From: Chloroflexaceae bacterium
Lineage (GTDB): Bacteria; Chloroflexota; Chloroflexia; Chloroflexales; Chloroflexaceae
Length of the DNA stretch: 20,313 bases
Assembly: GCA_026417815.1 (NCBI GenBank)
Contig: JAOACN010000232.1
Span: 1 to 20,313, forward strand
Direction: 5' to 3'
The notes under the pieces are model-generated. The model did no database searches. It was not told the DNA's origin and saw only the letters and a program-made list of their open reading frames with translations. The position numbers and the translations under genes are program-made. This document shows positions 13,916-20,313 of the stretch, one piece after another (positions within the stretch are counted from its first letter, which is position 1; each line of letters starts with the position of its first letter).

Positions 13916-15001
13916 TCAGCTCGTCACATAGGCGAGCAGCACGTGGTAGAGATCGACCAGACTGGCGATGCTCACCCACTCCTCGTCGGAGTGGAGGCCC
14001 GCGCCGACCGGCCCGACACAAACCGCGGGAATGCCGGCGCTGGTATAGTAGCGCGCATCGGTGGCGTAGTGCTCGCGAAAGAAGCGCGGCGAGCGCCCCA
14101 GGCGCCGTTCGAGGCAATCCGCCAGCCGCACCACCCCGGGGTGCTCCGGGTCGGTGTAGAGTGCGGGACCGGTCTCGATGACGGTTGGCGCTGATGTCGG
14201 AAAACACTCCCGCAGCGCGGCAAGCACATCTTCGGGCGTCTCATCGGCGGTGTAGCGAATGTCGAACGTGACCGCAGCGGACGCGGGCACCTGATTGCGC
14301 GAGCCGGCGCCCGCCTGCAGCGCGGTCGGGGTAACCGTGGTGCGCCACTCATCGGGGCCGGCGGGTGGAGGAAAGCGCGCCGCGACGGCCACCAGGCCGC
14401 GCGCCAGGTCGCCAATCGGATTGTGGCCCTCCCAGGGGTGGGAGCCGTGCGCCGGGCGACCCGGCAGGGCCAGTTCGACCCACATGCAGCCCTTGTGGGC
14501 GTAGAGGATCCCCAGGTCGGTAGGCTCAAGGCAGAGCATCAGGTCGCAGCGCCAACCTTCGGCAAGCAGGCGACCCGTGCCCATGGCGCCGCCGATCTCC
14601 TCGTCGCTGACGAACTGGAAGCCCACATCGGGGCGTTCGGGGAGCCTCGCCAGGTCGCGCACCAGGCGCAGCATCACCGCACAGCTACCCTTCATATCCT
14701 GGGCGCCCCGGCCGTAGATCCGCCCGTCGCGCACCTCGGGAACAAACTGTTCGGGCCGGCCTACGACCACATCCAGGTGACCATTCAACATCAGCGCGGG
14801 GGCGCGCGTCTCGCGCAGGGTGGCAACAATGGCCGGCTTGCCGTTCACCGCGCTGCGTTCGACAAAAAGACCAGGAACATCTGCCAGGTAGGCGGCCACA
14901 TAATCCATGCAGGCTGCCAGTTGATCGGGACGGTCGGCGGTCGACTCGAAGCGCACCAGGTCAACCGTCAGGGCAACAAGCTCGTCGTGCAGGACGTCCA
15001 T
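13916..15001 (-). CDS. M20 family metallopeptidase (ArgE/DapE/carboxypeptidase type)
   Basis: This 361-residue cytoplasmic zinc peptidase or deacylase probably releases amino acids from peptides or acylated substrates. All M20 landmarks are present: NGHLDVV (His75 ligand, Asp77), GRGAQDMKG (bridging Asp102), SDEEIGG (catalytic Glu134, ligand Glu135), LCLEPTD (Glu159) and GAGLHSDEEW (His337). The dimerisation domain lies about 168-280 (AHKGCMWVELALPGRPAHGSHPWEGHNPI). The ATG 14999-15001 follows a GAGG site at about 9 nt. It is probably co-transcribed with the methyltransferase gene 14 bases downstream. Substrate specificity (ArgE, DapE or dipeptidase) cannot be decided from sequence; a peptidase role would suit the nearby importer, by inference. 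Confidence 0.92.
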   Translation of the reverse strand: MDVLHDELVALTVDLVRFESTADRPDQLAACMDYVAAYLADVPGLFVERSAVNGKPAIVATLRETRAPALMLNGHLDVVVGRPEQFVPEVRDGRIYGRGAQDMKGSCAVMLRLVRDLARLPERPDVGFQFVSDEEIGGAMGTGRLLAEGWRCDLMLCLEPTDLGILYAHKGCMWVELALPGRPAHGSHPWEGHNPIGDLARGLVAVAARFPPPAGPDEWRTTVTPTALQAGAGSRNQVPASAAVTFDIRYTADETPEDVLAALRECFPTSAPTVIETGPALYTDPEHPGVVRLADCLERRLGRSPRFFREHYATDARYYTSAGIPAVCVGPVGAGLHSDEEWVSIASLVDLYHVLLAYVTS

Positions 15002-15037
15002 GGAGATGCCTCACGCCGGTGGATACGTTGATACTCT

Positions 15038-15046
15038 ATTGTACCA
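15038..15046 (-). promoter_or_regulatory. Putative extended -10 promoter of the M20 peptidase gene
   Basis: On the minus strand 15046-15038 reads TGGTACAAT, a TGn extended -10 with a good TACAAT hexamer. It would start transcription near 15031 and leave a leader of about 30 nt carrying the GAGG ribosome site. No convincing -35 is seen 17 bases upstream. Confidence 0.4.
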
Positions 15047-15073
15047 TCTGGGATGGCAGGACGCTGCGCAGGC

Positions 15074-15172
15074 AGGAGTGTGGGGAAACCCACTTTCCCC
15101 ACACTCCTCTAACCGGCGTTGGGAAGCCAGGAGTCCCGGCGGGCGGGGGATTGGGGAAACCTGGTTTCCCCA
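15074..15172. repeat. Pair of related palindromes (REP/BIME-like) between the M20 and cyclic-nucleotide genes
   Basis: The first is a perfect 15-bp inverted repeat, AGGAGTGTGGGGAAA (15074-15088) and TTTCCCCACACTCCT (15094-15108), with a 5-nt loop CCCAC. The second is TGGGGAAAC (15152-15160) and GTTTCCCCA (15164-15172) with a 3-nt loop. Both share the core GGGGAAA...TTTCCCC, so they look like two copies of one palindromic unit. The second begins 8 bases past the stop of the gene at 15180. Neither is followed by a T-tract on either strand, so a simple intrinsic terminator is not supported, though RNA 3'-end protection is possible. Confidence 0.7.
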
Positions 15173-15179
15173 GGTCACC

Positions 15180-15677
15180 TCAGGGCCGCCGCCCAAGTTC
15201 ATTGTGCTGCCAGCGGATGTTGCCGCGCAGCAAGAGGTTGGAGGCCCGCAGCTTGTAGGCCAGGTCCGCGGCAATGTTCCGCATCACCCGGTAGCCAACG
15301 CGCGGGTTGCGCTCGCAGAGGGCCGCGAAGTCGCGCTCGCGGATCACCAGAAAGATGCACGGGTCAACACAGGTGACGGTGGCCGAACGGGTGGCGCTGC
15401 CAAGCAGGACCATCTCGCCAAAGCTCTGGCCGCTGTAGAGCATATTGATGGTGCTCGGCGCCGTGATGCCCTCGGGCAGGCGGGTGGTGATCGAGATGCG
15501 CCCGCAGCCCTCGAGGATCCCCATCATCTCGTCGCCTTCGTCACCCTCGTGAAACACGTCCTCTCCCGCCGGCATGCGCCGCGCTTTGCACATCGCCGCG
15601 ACCTGAAGCAGTTCTTCGTCACTCAGGCCGCTGAACATTTCCACCCGCCGCAGATGTTCGACAAAGGTTGAGTGCAT
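15180..15677 (-). CDS. Stand-alone cyclic nucleotide-binding domain protein (Crp/Fnr effector-domain type, no HTH)
   Basis: This 165-residue protein consists almost entirely of one cyclic-nucleotide-binding beta-barrel. Residues 4-30 (VEHLRRVEMFSGLSDEELLQVA) are the usual N-terminal helices. The barrel runs to about 115 and contains the phosphate-binding cassette SFGEMVLLGSATRSATV (85-101) with the FGE motif and an Arg-Ser in the position that contacts the phosphate in CRP. A C-terminal helix follows (RVGYRVMRNIAADLAYKLRASN), and no DNA-binding domain is present. It may therefore act through a protein partner or as a sensor subunit. The ATG 15675-15677 has a strong GGGAGGGG ribosome site at 4-5 nt. 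A longer in-frame form to 15860 is rejected because it reads through palindromic intergenic DNA. Ligand identity (cAMP, cGMP or none) is unknown. Confidence 0.88.
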   Translation of the reverse strand: MHSTFVEHLRRVEMFSGLSDEELLQVAAMCKARRMPAGEDVFHEGDEGDEMMGILEGCGRISITTRLPEGITAPSTINMLYSGQSFGEMVLLGSATRSATVTCVDPCIFLVIRERDFAALCERNPRVGYRVMRNIAADLAYKLRASNLLLRGNIRWQHNELGRRP

Positions 15678-15943
15678 AGCCCCTCCCGGCCCTGTGATCA
15701 TTGAGGGAGGCTTAGAGATACGCCGAATGTCCGCCCAGGTTCTGCCAGGGTAGCATCTCCACATCTGTGCTTTTGTCACTTTGCCCCTGGCGGGGGTTGC
15801 GGGAGCCGCAGGCCCCCGAAGATCTTCTCTTCCAGGCGCGGCGCGGCGAAGCCGCCGCATGCCAGGAAGAGGAAAGCGTGGAGGAGCTTAGCCCCTCCGA
15901 ACCTCCTCGCAGCGGAAACTGCGGTGCGTGACAAAGTAGTGTT

Positions 15944-15952
15944 AGTATAACA
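15944..15952 (-). promoter_or_regulatory. Putative extended -10 promoter of the cyclic nucleotide-binding gene
   Basis: Minus strand 15952-15944 reads TGTTATACT, a TGn extended -10 with TATACT. It lies in the only AT-rich patch of the gap, about 270 bases upstream of the ATG at 15677, so the leader would be long and include the 15827-15869 palindrome. No clear -35 is present. Confidence 0.3.
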
Positions 15953-16110
15953 CACCGCATTGCGATGGGGGATGAAAAAGCTGACACCGTAGTGAGCCGC
16001 CAGGTCCTCTACGAAGGCCCTGGAGTAAGCCCCACACCCCACCGCCGGAGGCGGAGGTTGCACAGGTCTCGGATGAGCTGTGACGCGTTCAAGAGCTTAC
16101 GTCACACCCA

Positions 16111-16119
16111 TGCTATAAT
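16111..16119 (+). promoter_or_regulatory. Extended -10 promoter directly before the membrane glycosyltransferase-like gene
   Basis: TGCTATAAT is a perfect TGn-TATAAT extended -10. The hexamer ends nine bases before the ATG at 16129, so transcription would begin within about 0-4 bases of the start codon. This implies a leaderless or nearly leaderless mRNA, in agreement with the missing ribosome site. No good -35 is visible, as often in extended -10 promoters. Confidence 0.6.
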
Positions 16120-16128
16120 CGCCCTCTG

Positions 16129-19100
16129 ATGGTTGCCGAAGCGCCACTGCTGCTTGCCCTCTGCGCGCCCCTGCTGCTCTACCTTCCCGGTTGGGCCGTG
16201 AGCCGGCGCTTCGGCGCGCCCACCGACCCTCTGGAGCGCCACTTCGAGCGCGTGGCCGCCAGCGCCCTCTGGAGCGGCTGGCTGGCGCTTCTCCTGGCCC
16301 AGGTGGGCCTGTTTAGTCTCTGGTTGCACCTGACCCTGACCGTCCTTGTCAGCGCCATCGTGGCCCGAGGCGGGCGCCGCCCGGCGCCGGCAAGCCCTGT
16401 TCCCCGCTGGCAGTTCCTGGTCTACGGCGCGGTCCTGGCGCTGGCGTTGCTGCTCGTCGCGCGCCCCTTCGAGGTGGTGCTGGGCGTGCGCGACGCGGGA
16501 GTCTACGCCAACACCGGCTTTGCCATCGCCCGCACCGGGGCGCTGGTGCAGGCCGATCCGCTGCTGGCCGACCTGGGGCGGCGGGCCGGCGATTCTGACC
16601 CCCAGCTTGCCAATCCGGCGCGCCAGGCGATTACCAACTACACCATCGGGCAGCCGCGGGAGCGCTACATCGCCACGCGCCTGCGGGCCGCCGGGTTCTT
16701 CGTGTATGAGGGGGAACTGCCCCGGGGCCGGGTGGTGCCCCAGGGTCTGCACCTCCTTCCCGCCTGGATCGCCCTTCTCTCCGCCGCTGGCGGCCCCGCC
16801 GCGGGGCTGTTCGCCGTGGGCGCGCTGGGCTGGCTGGGGGTGTGGAGCGTGGGCATGCTCGGGCGGCGTCTGGCCGGTCCCTGGGTGGGCTGGCTGGCGA
16901 TGATGTTCCTCGCCCTTAACGGGGTGCAGGTCTGGTTTGCGCGCTATTCTACCGCCGAGACGGTCGCGCAGTTTTTGATCTGGGCCGGGCTGTTCTTCTT
17001 CGCCGTGATGCACGACCCGACCAGTGATGCGGCCTCTCGCCAACGCGCCGCGGCGCTGGCGGGCCTGGCGGTGGGGCAGGTGGCCCTGGCGCGGCTGGAT
17101 TTCTTCCTCCTCGGCCCGCTGCTGCTCTTCCTGGTCTACATCTGGGTCAGCCGGCGCTGGGAACGCTGGCACACCATTCTTGCCCTGACCCTTGGCCTGA
17201 TGCTCGGCCACGCCGCGCTCCACGTGCTGCTGATCGCCCGGGCCTATGTCTTCGATACCGGCCACGAGCGGCTCCTGCGCGATTCGGCCCTGCTGGCCCT
17301 GGCAAGCCTGCCCTTCCTGACCCCGGAGGTGCGCGAGACGTTTCTGAGCAGCCCCCGCAGCGCCCTGGTGCGCCCGCTGACTCTGACCGGCGACCTGACT
17401 CTGGGCGCCTGGGCGCGCCTGGCGCTGGAACTGGCCCTGCTGGGCGCCGTGGTGGCCGCCCTGCTCGCCCTGCGCGCCCGCGCTGGCGCGCTGCGGCGCC
17501 TGGAGCAGGCCCTGGTCCGCTGGCGCGCGCCGCTCCTGCGGGCGACCATGGTCGCCCTCTTGCTCCTGGCCGGCTACGCCTACCTGGCGCGCCCGCAGAT
17601 CCTCGACGCCGACATCTTTTTCAACACCCGCGGGGGCTGGAACGACCCCCTCACCCGCGACCCGGAGGCGGTGGCCCGCGACGTGCGCGAGGGGCGTATG
17701 ACCATTGACGAGGCTCGCACCATGGCCGGCGTGGTGCTGGTGGGTAACAAGGTCTGGGAGCAGCAGCCCGACCTGGAGGCCACTGCCGAACTGCGCGCGC
17801 GCCTGGCGGAGGAACGGGGCCCCTGGCGCGGGCCGTTCAGCAACCAGACCCTCAACTGGCTGCGGCTCCAGGGCTACGTGGGCGCGCCCATCCGCCTGCC
17901 GGTGCAACTCTGGTACGAGGAGTACAACGGCATGTCCTGGTGGCAGCGGCTGACGGCCGACCCGGCGACGTTCACCTCGCAGCCGGAGATCATCAACGAG
18001 AAGTACCGCATTCCCCTGGCGAACTTCGTGCGCGTGGGCTGGTACCTCTCACCCCTGGGCATGGTCCTGGGCTGCGTGGGCTACGCCCTGTGGTGGCGGC
18101 GCGGGCTGAGCGCGGCGGCGTGGCTCTTCCTCAGCGTCAGCCTGCTGGGCACGTTCTTCTACGTGCGGCAAACCTACGGCACCGGCGAGCAGCACTACAT
18201 CTACATTCTGCGCCGCTTCGTGCCGATAACCTATCCCGCGCTCAGCCTGGGGATGGCCTATGCCCTGGTCGCGCTGGCCGCTACCGGCATTGCACGCTGG
18301 CGTTCCGCGCCCCGTCTCCTCGGGGCAGGACTGCTCGGCGCGGCGGTGGCGCTCGCGGCGCTGCAACTGGCCTTCTTCGCGGTCACCAACCGCCCCATCT
18401 TCTTCCACACCGAGTACCGGGGGGCGTTGGCGCAACTGAGCGCCCTGGCGCGGCAGTTTCGCCCCGGCGGCGACGTGCTGCTGCTGCGCGGCGGCGCGCC
18501 CATCCACACCCAGGCCCGCGACATCCCCGACCTCGTGGCCACCCCGCTGCGCTTCGCCTACGGGCTGGACGCCTTCGCGGTGAAGAGCGCCCAGCCGGGC
18601 AACTACGCCGCCGACCTGGCCCTCCAGGCCCACCACTGGCGCGCCGAGGGCCGCGAGGTCTACCTGCTGCTGAGCGCCTCGGGCGGCAGCTTTGTCCTGC
18701 CCGGCTTCGACCTGGAACCGGCGGGCGCCTTCACCCTCGACCTGCCGGAGTTCGAGCAACTCACCGATCAGAAGCCGCGCAACGTCTCCCGGCTGACGTT
18801 GCCCTTCGCCATCTACCGGCTCGTGCCGGGAGCGCCGGGCGCGGTCGCCACACCCGAGCCGCCCCTCCTCCCCGACGCCTTCGCCGCCCAGGTCAGCGGC
18901 TTCTACCGCCCCGAAGTAAGCCCGGCAGGCCGCGCCTATGCCTGGACCAACGGCGACGCCATCCTGCGCCTGCCCTGGCCCGCCGGGGCCGCCGCGAGCG
19001 AGGTGGGTCTGGAGCTGGGCGCAGCCGAACGCCCGGCGCACCTGGGGCCGGCGCGGGTGTGCGTGAGCGCCCTGCCCGAAACCAGCCTCTGGCCCGCCAC

Positions 19101-19326
19101 AACCGGCGCGCCGGTCGAACTGGGCTGCTTCGCAGTCAATGGTGAGCCGGGCAGGTACCGGGTGCGCCTCGATCCGGCGCGGCTGCCGCCCGCGCCCACC
19201 GGCGCCCTCTTGCTGCGCCTGGCCGGGCCGTCGTGGATCCCCGCCCGCGAGGACCCGCGCCAGAACGACCGCCGCGACCTGGGGGTGCAGGTGTATGGGG
19301 TGGGGGTGGTGCACGCCAATCCCTGA
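16129..19326 (+). CDS. Large multi-pass membrane protein, putative GT-C (GT39/PMT-like) glycosyltransferase
   Basis: This 1065-residue integral membrane protein has many hydrophobic helices from residue 4 to about 750, then a soluble C-terminal domain (about 750-1065). The first extracytoplasmic loop carries GVRDAGVY (119-126), resembling the acidic loop motif that GT-C enzymes such as PMT/ArnT use for catalysis, and FARYSTAE (ending at Glu277) follows a later helix, another motif common in this fold. Such enzymes transfer sugars from lipid-phosphate donors to proteins or lipids on the outer face. The C-terminal part (for example GGDVLLLRGGAPIHTQ, REVYLLLSASGG, then a beta-rich end) looks globular and is unassigned. 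The chosen ATG has no ribosome site but lies just past an extended -10. The gene stands alone, 95 bases before the next. Family placement is tentative; donor and acceptor are unknown. Confidence 0.75.
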   Translation: MVAEAPLLLALCAPLLLYLPGWAVSRRFGAPTDPLERHFERVAASALWSGWLALLLAQVGLFSLWLHLTLTVLVSAIVARGGRRPAPASPVPRWQFLVYGAVLALALLLVARPFEVVLGVRDAGVYANTGFAIARTGALVQADPLLADLGRRAGDSDPQLANPARQAITNYTIGQPRERYIATRLRAAGFFVYEGELPRGRVVPQGLHLLPAWIALLSAAGGPAAGLFAVGALGWLGVWSVGMLGRRLAGPWVGWLAMMFLALNGVQVWFARYSTAETVAQFLIWAGLFFFAVMHDPTSDAASRQRAAALAGLAVGQVALARLDFFLLGPLLLFLVYIWVSRRWERWHTILALTLGLMLGHAALHVLLIARAYVFDTGHERLLRDSALLALASLPFLTPEVRETFLSSPRSALVRPLTLTGDLTLGAWARLALELALLGAVVAALLALRARAGALRRLEQALVRWRAPLLRATMVALLLLAGYAYLARPQILDADIFFNTRGGWNDPLTRDPEAVARDVREGRMTIDEARTMAGVVLVGNKVWEQQPDLEATAELRARLAEERGPWRGPFSNQTLNWLRLQGYVGAPIRLPVQLWYEEYNGMSWWQRLTADPATFTSQPEIINEKYRIPLANFVRVGWYLSPLGMVLGCVGYALWWRRGLSAAAWLFLSVSLLGTFFYVRQTYGTGEQHYIYILRRFVPITYPALSLGMAYALVALAATGIARWRSAPRLLGAGLLGAAVALAALQLAFFAVTNRPIFFHTEYRGALAQLSALARQFRPGGDVLLLRGGAPIHTQARDIPDLVATPLRFAYGLDAFAVKSAQPGNYAADLALQAHHWRAEGREVYLLLSASGGSFVLPGFDLEPAGAFTLDLPEFEQLTDQKPRNVSRLTLPFAIYRLVPGAPGAVATPEPPLLPDAFAAQVSGFYRPEVSPAGRAYAWTNGDAILRLPWPAGAAASEVGLELGAAERPAHLGPARVCVSALPETSLWPATTGAPVELGCFAVNGEPGRYRVRLDPARLPPAPTGALLLRLAGPSWIPAREDPRQNDRRDLGVQVYGVGVVHANP

Positions 19327-19421
19327 GGGTTGTTCAGATCCCCAACCGGGGCTGAGAGGGGGGCAGAAAGGTCAGGAAACATACGTTACAGACCACTCAT
19401 CCATCATCGAGGGAGCCTGTT

Positions 19422-20237
19422 ATGAACGTGAGGGCCATCGCCCCTCAGCTCTCCGGCCGTCTGCTCGCCTATTTCGCGCTGGCCTACGCCCTCTCCTGGT
19501 CCATCGGCATCGCCCTGGCCCTGGCCGCCCACGGACTGATCGCGCCCATCCTTCCCCGGTGGTTCCACTATCTTATCGCCTATGGCCCTCTGCTCTCCGC
19601 CGTCATCGTCACCGGGGCGACCGAGGGGCGACGGGGATTGCAGGAGCTATGGGCGCGCGTCGCCAGGTGGCGCGTCGAGCCGATCTGGTGGCTTGTCGCC
19701 CTATCCCCGATTGGGATCGGGCTGACGGTCATCCTGGCCGTCAATCTCCTGACCGACAACCCCATTACGCTTGCGCAGCTCGGCGAGGTGCATTTTCTTC
19801 CTCCCCTGGGCATCGGTGCGCTGCTGCTGTGGATCGTTACCTTCGGAATCGGCGAAGAGATAGGCTGGCGCGGGTATGCCCTGCCGCGCTTGCAGAAGGC
19901 CCACAACGCGCTGAATGCCACGATCATCCTGACGATCTTCTGGGCATTCTGGCACCTGCCGCAGTTCTTCTATCTCTTCGACCCGGCCATCGCCCCGGGA
20001 TGGGCGCTGGGGTTGTTCGCCGGGGCGCTGGTGTTTACCTGGCTATTTAACAGCACCGGCGGCAGCGTGCCCGTTGTGGCGCTCGCGCACGGCTGTTTCA
20101 ATTTCGTTTCAGCCTCGAACGCCGGCAACGGCGTGCTTGCCGCCGTCATCAGCACCGTGGTGATGGTGTGGGCGGTCGTGGTGGTGGCGCTGTACAGGCC
20201 GAAGCATCTGTCGCGCCGCCCCAGGGTCACAGTTTGA
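19422..20237 (+). CDS. CPBP family intramembrane metalloprotease (CAAX protease/Abi-like)
   Basis: This 271-residue membrane protease has about seven to eight hydrophobic helices. The three CPBP motifs are intact: EEIGWRGY (Glu145, Glu146, Arg150), FWAFWHLPQFF (His178) and AHGCFNF (His223, Asn227), which together form the metal site and active site inside the membrane. In bacteria the family is linked with prenyl-protein processing, bacteriocin self-immunity and processing of membrane regulators; which applies here is unknown. The ATG 19422-19424 has a GGGAG ribosome site about 7 nt upstream. The 95-base gap after the preceding gene has no strong terminator, so joint transcription with it is possible. 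The gene is complete and ends 57 bases before the adapter sequence. Confidence 0.93.
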   Translation: MNVRAIAPQLSGRLLAYFALAYALSWSIGIALALAAHGLIAPILPRWFHYLIAYGPLLSAVIVTGATEGRRGLQELWARVARWRVEPIWWLVALSPIGIGLTVILAVNLLTDNPITLAQLGEVHFLPPLGIGALLLWIVTFGIGEEIGWRGYALPRLQKAHNALNATIILTIFWAFWHLPQFFYLFDPAIAPGWALGLFAGALVFTWLFNSTGGSVPVVALAHGCFNFVSASNAGNGVLAAVISTVVMVWAVVVVALYRPKHLSRRPRVTV

Positions 20238-20294
20238 CTGCACGCATGGGACTACCGAAACCCGACCTTCATCTCCACACCTCTACACCTCCAC

Positions 20295-20313
20295 CTGTCT
20301 CTTATACACATCT
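20295..20313. other. Tn5/Nextera transposase mosaic-end adapter at the contig end (artefact)
   Basis: The last 19 bases are CTGTCTCTTATACACATCT, exactly the mosaic-end adapter of transposase-based Illumina libraries. The low GC of this tail contrasts with the rest of the window, and it falls flush with the sequence end. It is untrimmed adapter, not genomic DNA or a native transposon end. Confidence 0.97.

Larger units (their letters stand above)
15678..16128. other. Intergenic region with a palindrome and divergent promoters
   Basis: No convincing gene lies in these ~450 bases between divergent genes. A nested imperfect palindrome lies at 15827-15869 (CTCTTCC/GGAAGAG outer arms, GCGGC-GAA-GCCGC inner hairpin), next to a GAAGATCTTC palindrome at 15818-15827. 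A small hairpin CCGCC-GGA-GGCGG is at 16042-16054. An AT-richer patch at about 15925-15990 contains a promoter-like sequence for the minus-strand gene. The reading frames that cross the region (for example 15776-16063, minus) have no ribosome site or recognisable domain. Confidence 0.55.

Noticed and set aside
12768..13931. 387-codon plus-strand open frame opposite the methyltransferase
   Set aside because: His/Gln/Gly/Arg-rich with no recognisable motif, whereas the minus strand encodes intact THUMP and methyltransferase motifs.
15074..15108. Intrinsic terminator
   Set aside because: The 15-bp stem is perfect, but neither strand has a T-tract after it.
15678..15860. Longer N-terminus for the cyclic-nucleotide-binding protein
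   Set aside because: The extension runs through palindromic intergenic DNA, and the internal ATG at 15677 has a strong ribosome site.
15776..16063. 95-codon minus-strand frame in the divergent gap
   Set aside because: No ribosome site, no recognisable domain, and it crosses palindromes and promoter-like AT-rich DNA.
16102..17907. 601-codon open frame on the minus strand opposite the glycosyltransferase-like gene
   Set aside because: Very rich in Gln, Gly, His, Ala and Arg with no domain or ribosome site; it is the usual antisense image of a GC-rich Leu/Ala/Arg-rich membrane gene.
18049..19314. 421-codon minus-strand open frame opposite the 3' half of the same gene
   Set aside because: Same antisense composition artefact; the plus-strand frame has the coherent protein.
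20295..20313. Native Tn5-like transposon end
   Set aside because: Exact 19-base synthetic mosaic end flush with the sequence end and no transposon genes; library adapter is the simple explanation.
1..20313. CRISPR array, rRNA or tRNA genes
   Set aside because: No regularly spaced direct repeats or recognisable tRNA/rRNA sequence was seen on reading either strand; no dedicated scan could be run.

Overview
The window is a high-GC chromosomal fragment from a bacterium that is most likely a member of the Chloroflexota (Chloroflexales-like). I infer this from the style of the genes, not from any marker: a substrate-binding lipoprotein with a twin-arginine plus lipobox leader and a long Ala/Pro/Ser/Thr linker, a very large SARP/STAND-type regulator, and REP-like palindromes in the gaps. 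The last 19 bases match the Tn5/Nextera mosaic end exactly, so the right edge is the end of a sequencing contig and carries adapter.

Bases 1-1324 (+) hold the C-terminal part of an S9 prolyl-oligopeptidase-type peptidase whose start lies outside the window. It converges with a long minus-strand block (12048 down to 1344) dedicated to peptide uptake. In transcription order this block holds a 1260-residue regulator, a DUF1028 protein, a family 5 solute-binding lipoprotein, two DppB/DppC-type permeases and two DppD/DppF-type ATPases. The permease and ATPase genes are tightly packed (15-nt gap, 1-nt gap, 17-nt overlap). About 200 nt of stem-loop-rich DNA separates the binding protein from the permeases.

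The most striking object is the regulator. It joins an OmpR/SARP winged helix, a BTAD domain, a STAND-type AAA ATPase and a TPR-like region to a complete OppA-like family 5 solute-binding domain, with no signal peptide or membrane segment. It looks like a cytoplasmic DNA-binding protein that senses peptides (or similar ligands) with a domain resembling the transporter's own receptor. Two nearly identical direct-repeat boxes, TTAACGCT-N3-TTAACG with an 11-bp pitch, each followed nine bases later by a TACnnT hexamer, lie directly upstream of the DUF1028 gene and the binding-protein gene. They are the expected kind of target for this winged helix. Together these elements suggest a self-contained peptide-sensing and uptake circuit.

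Upstream of the regulator lies the decayed 3' part of an IS630-like transposase (stops and frameshifts). Next come, all on the minus strand, a THUMP-domain RNA methyltransferase (TrmN/Trm14/RlmL type), an M20 metallopeptidase and a stand-alone cyclic-nucleotide-binding domain protein. A roughly 450-bp gap with a palindrome and AT-rich promoter-like DNA separates these from two plus-strand genes: a 1065-residue multi-pass membrane protein resembling GT-C/GT39 glycosyltransferases, probably read from a near-leaderless mRNA, and a CPBP (CAAX-like) intramembrane protease.

With the S9 and M20 peptidases flanking the transporter, much of the window fits capture and degradation of peptides. That functional link is inference from gene neighbourhood.
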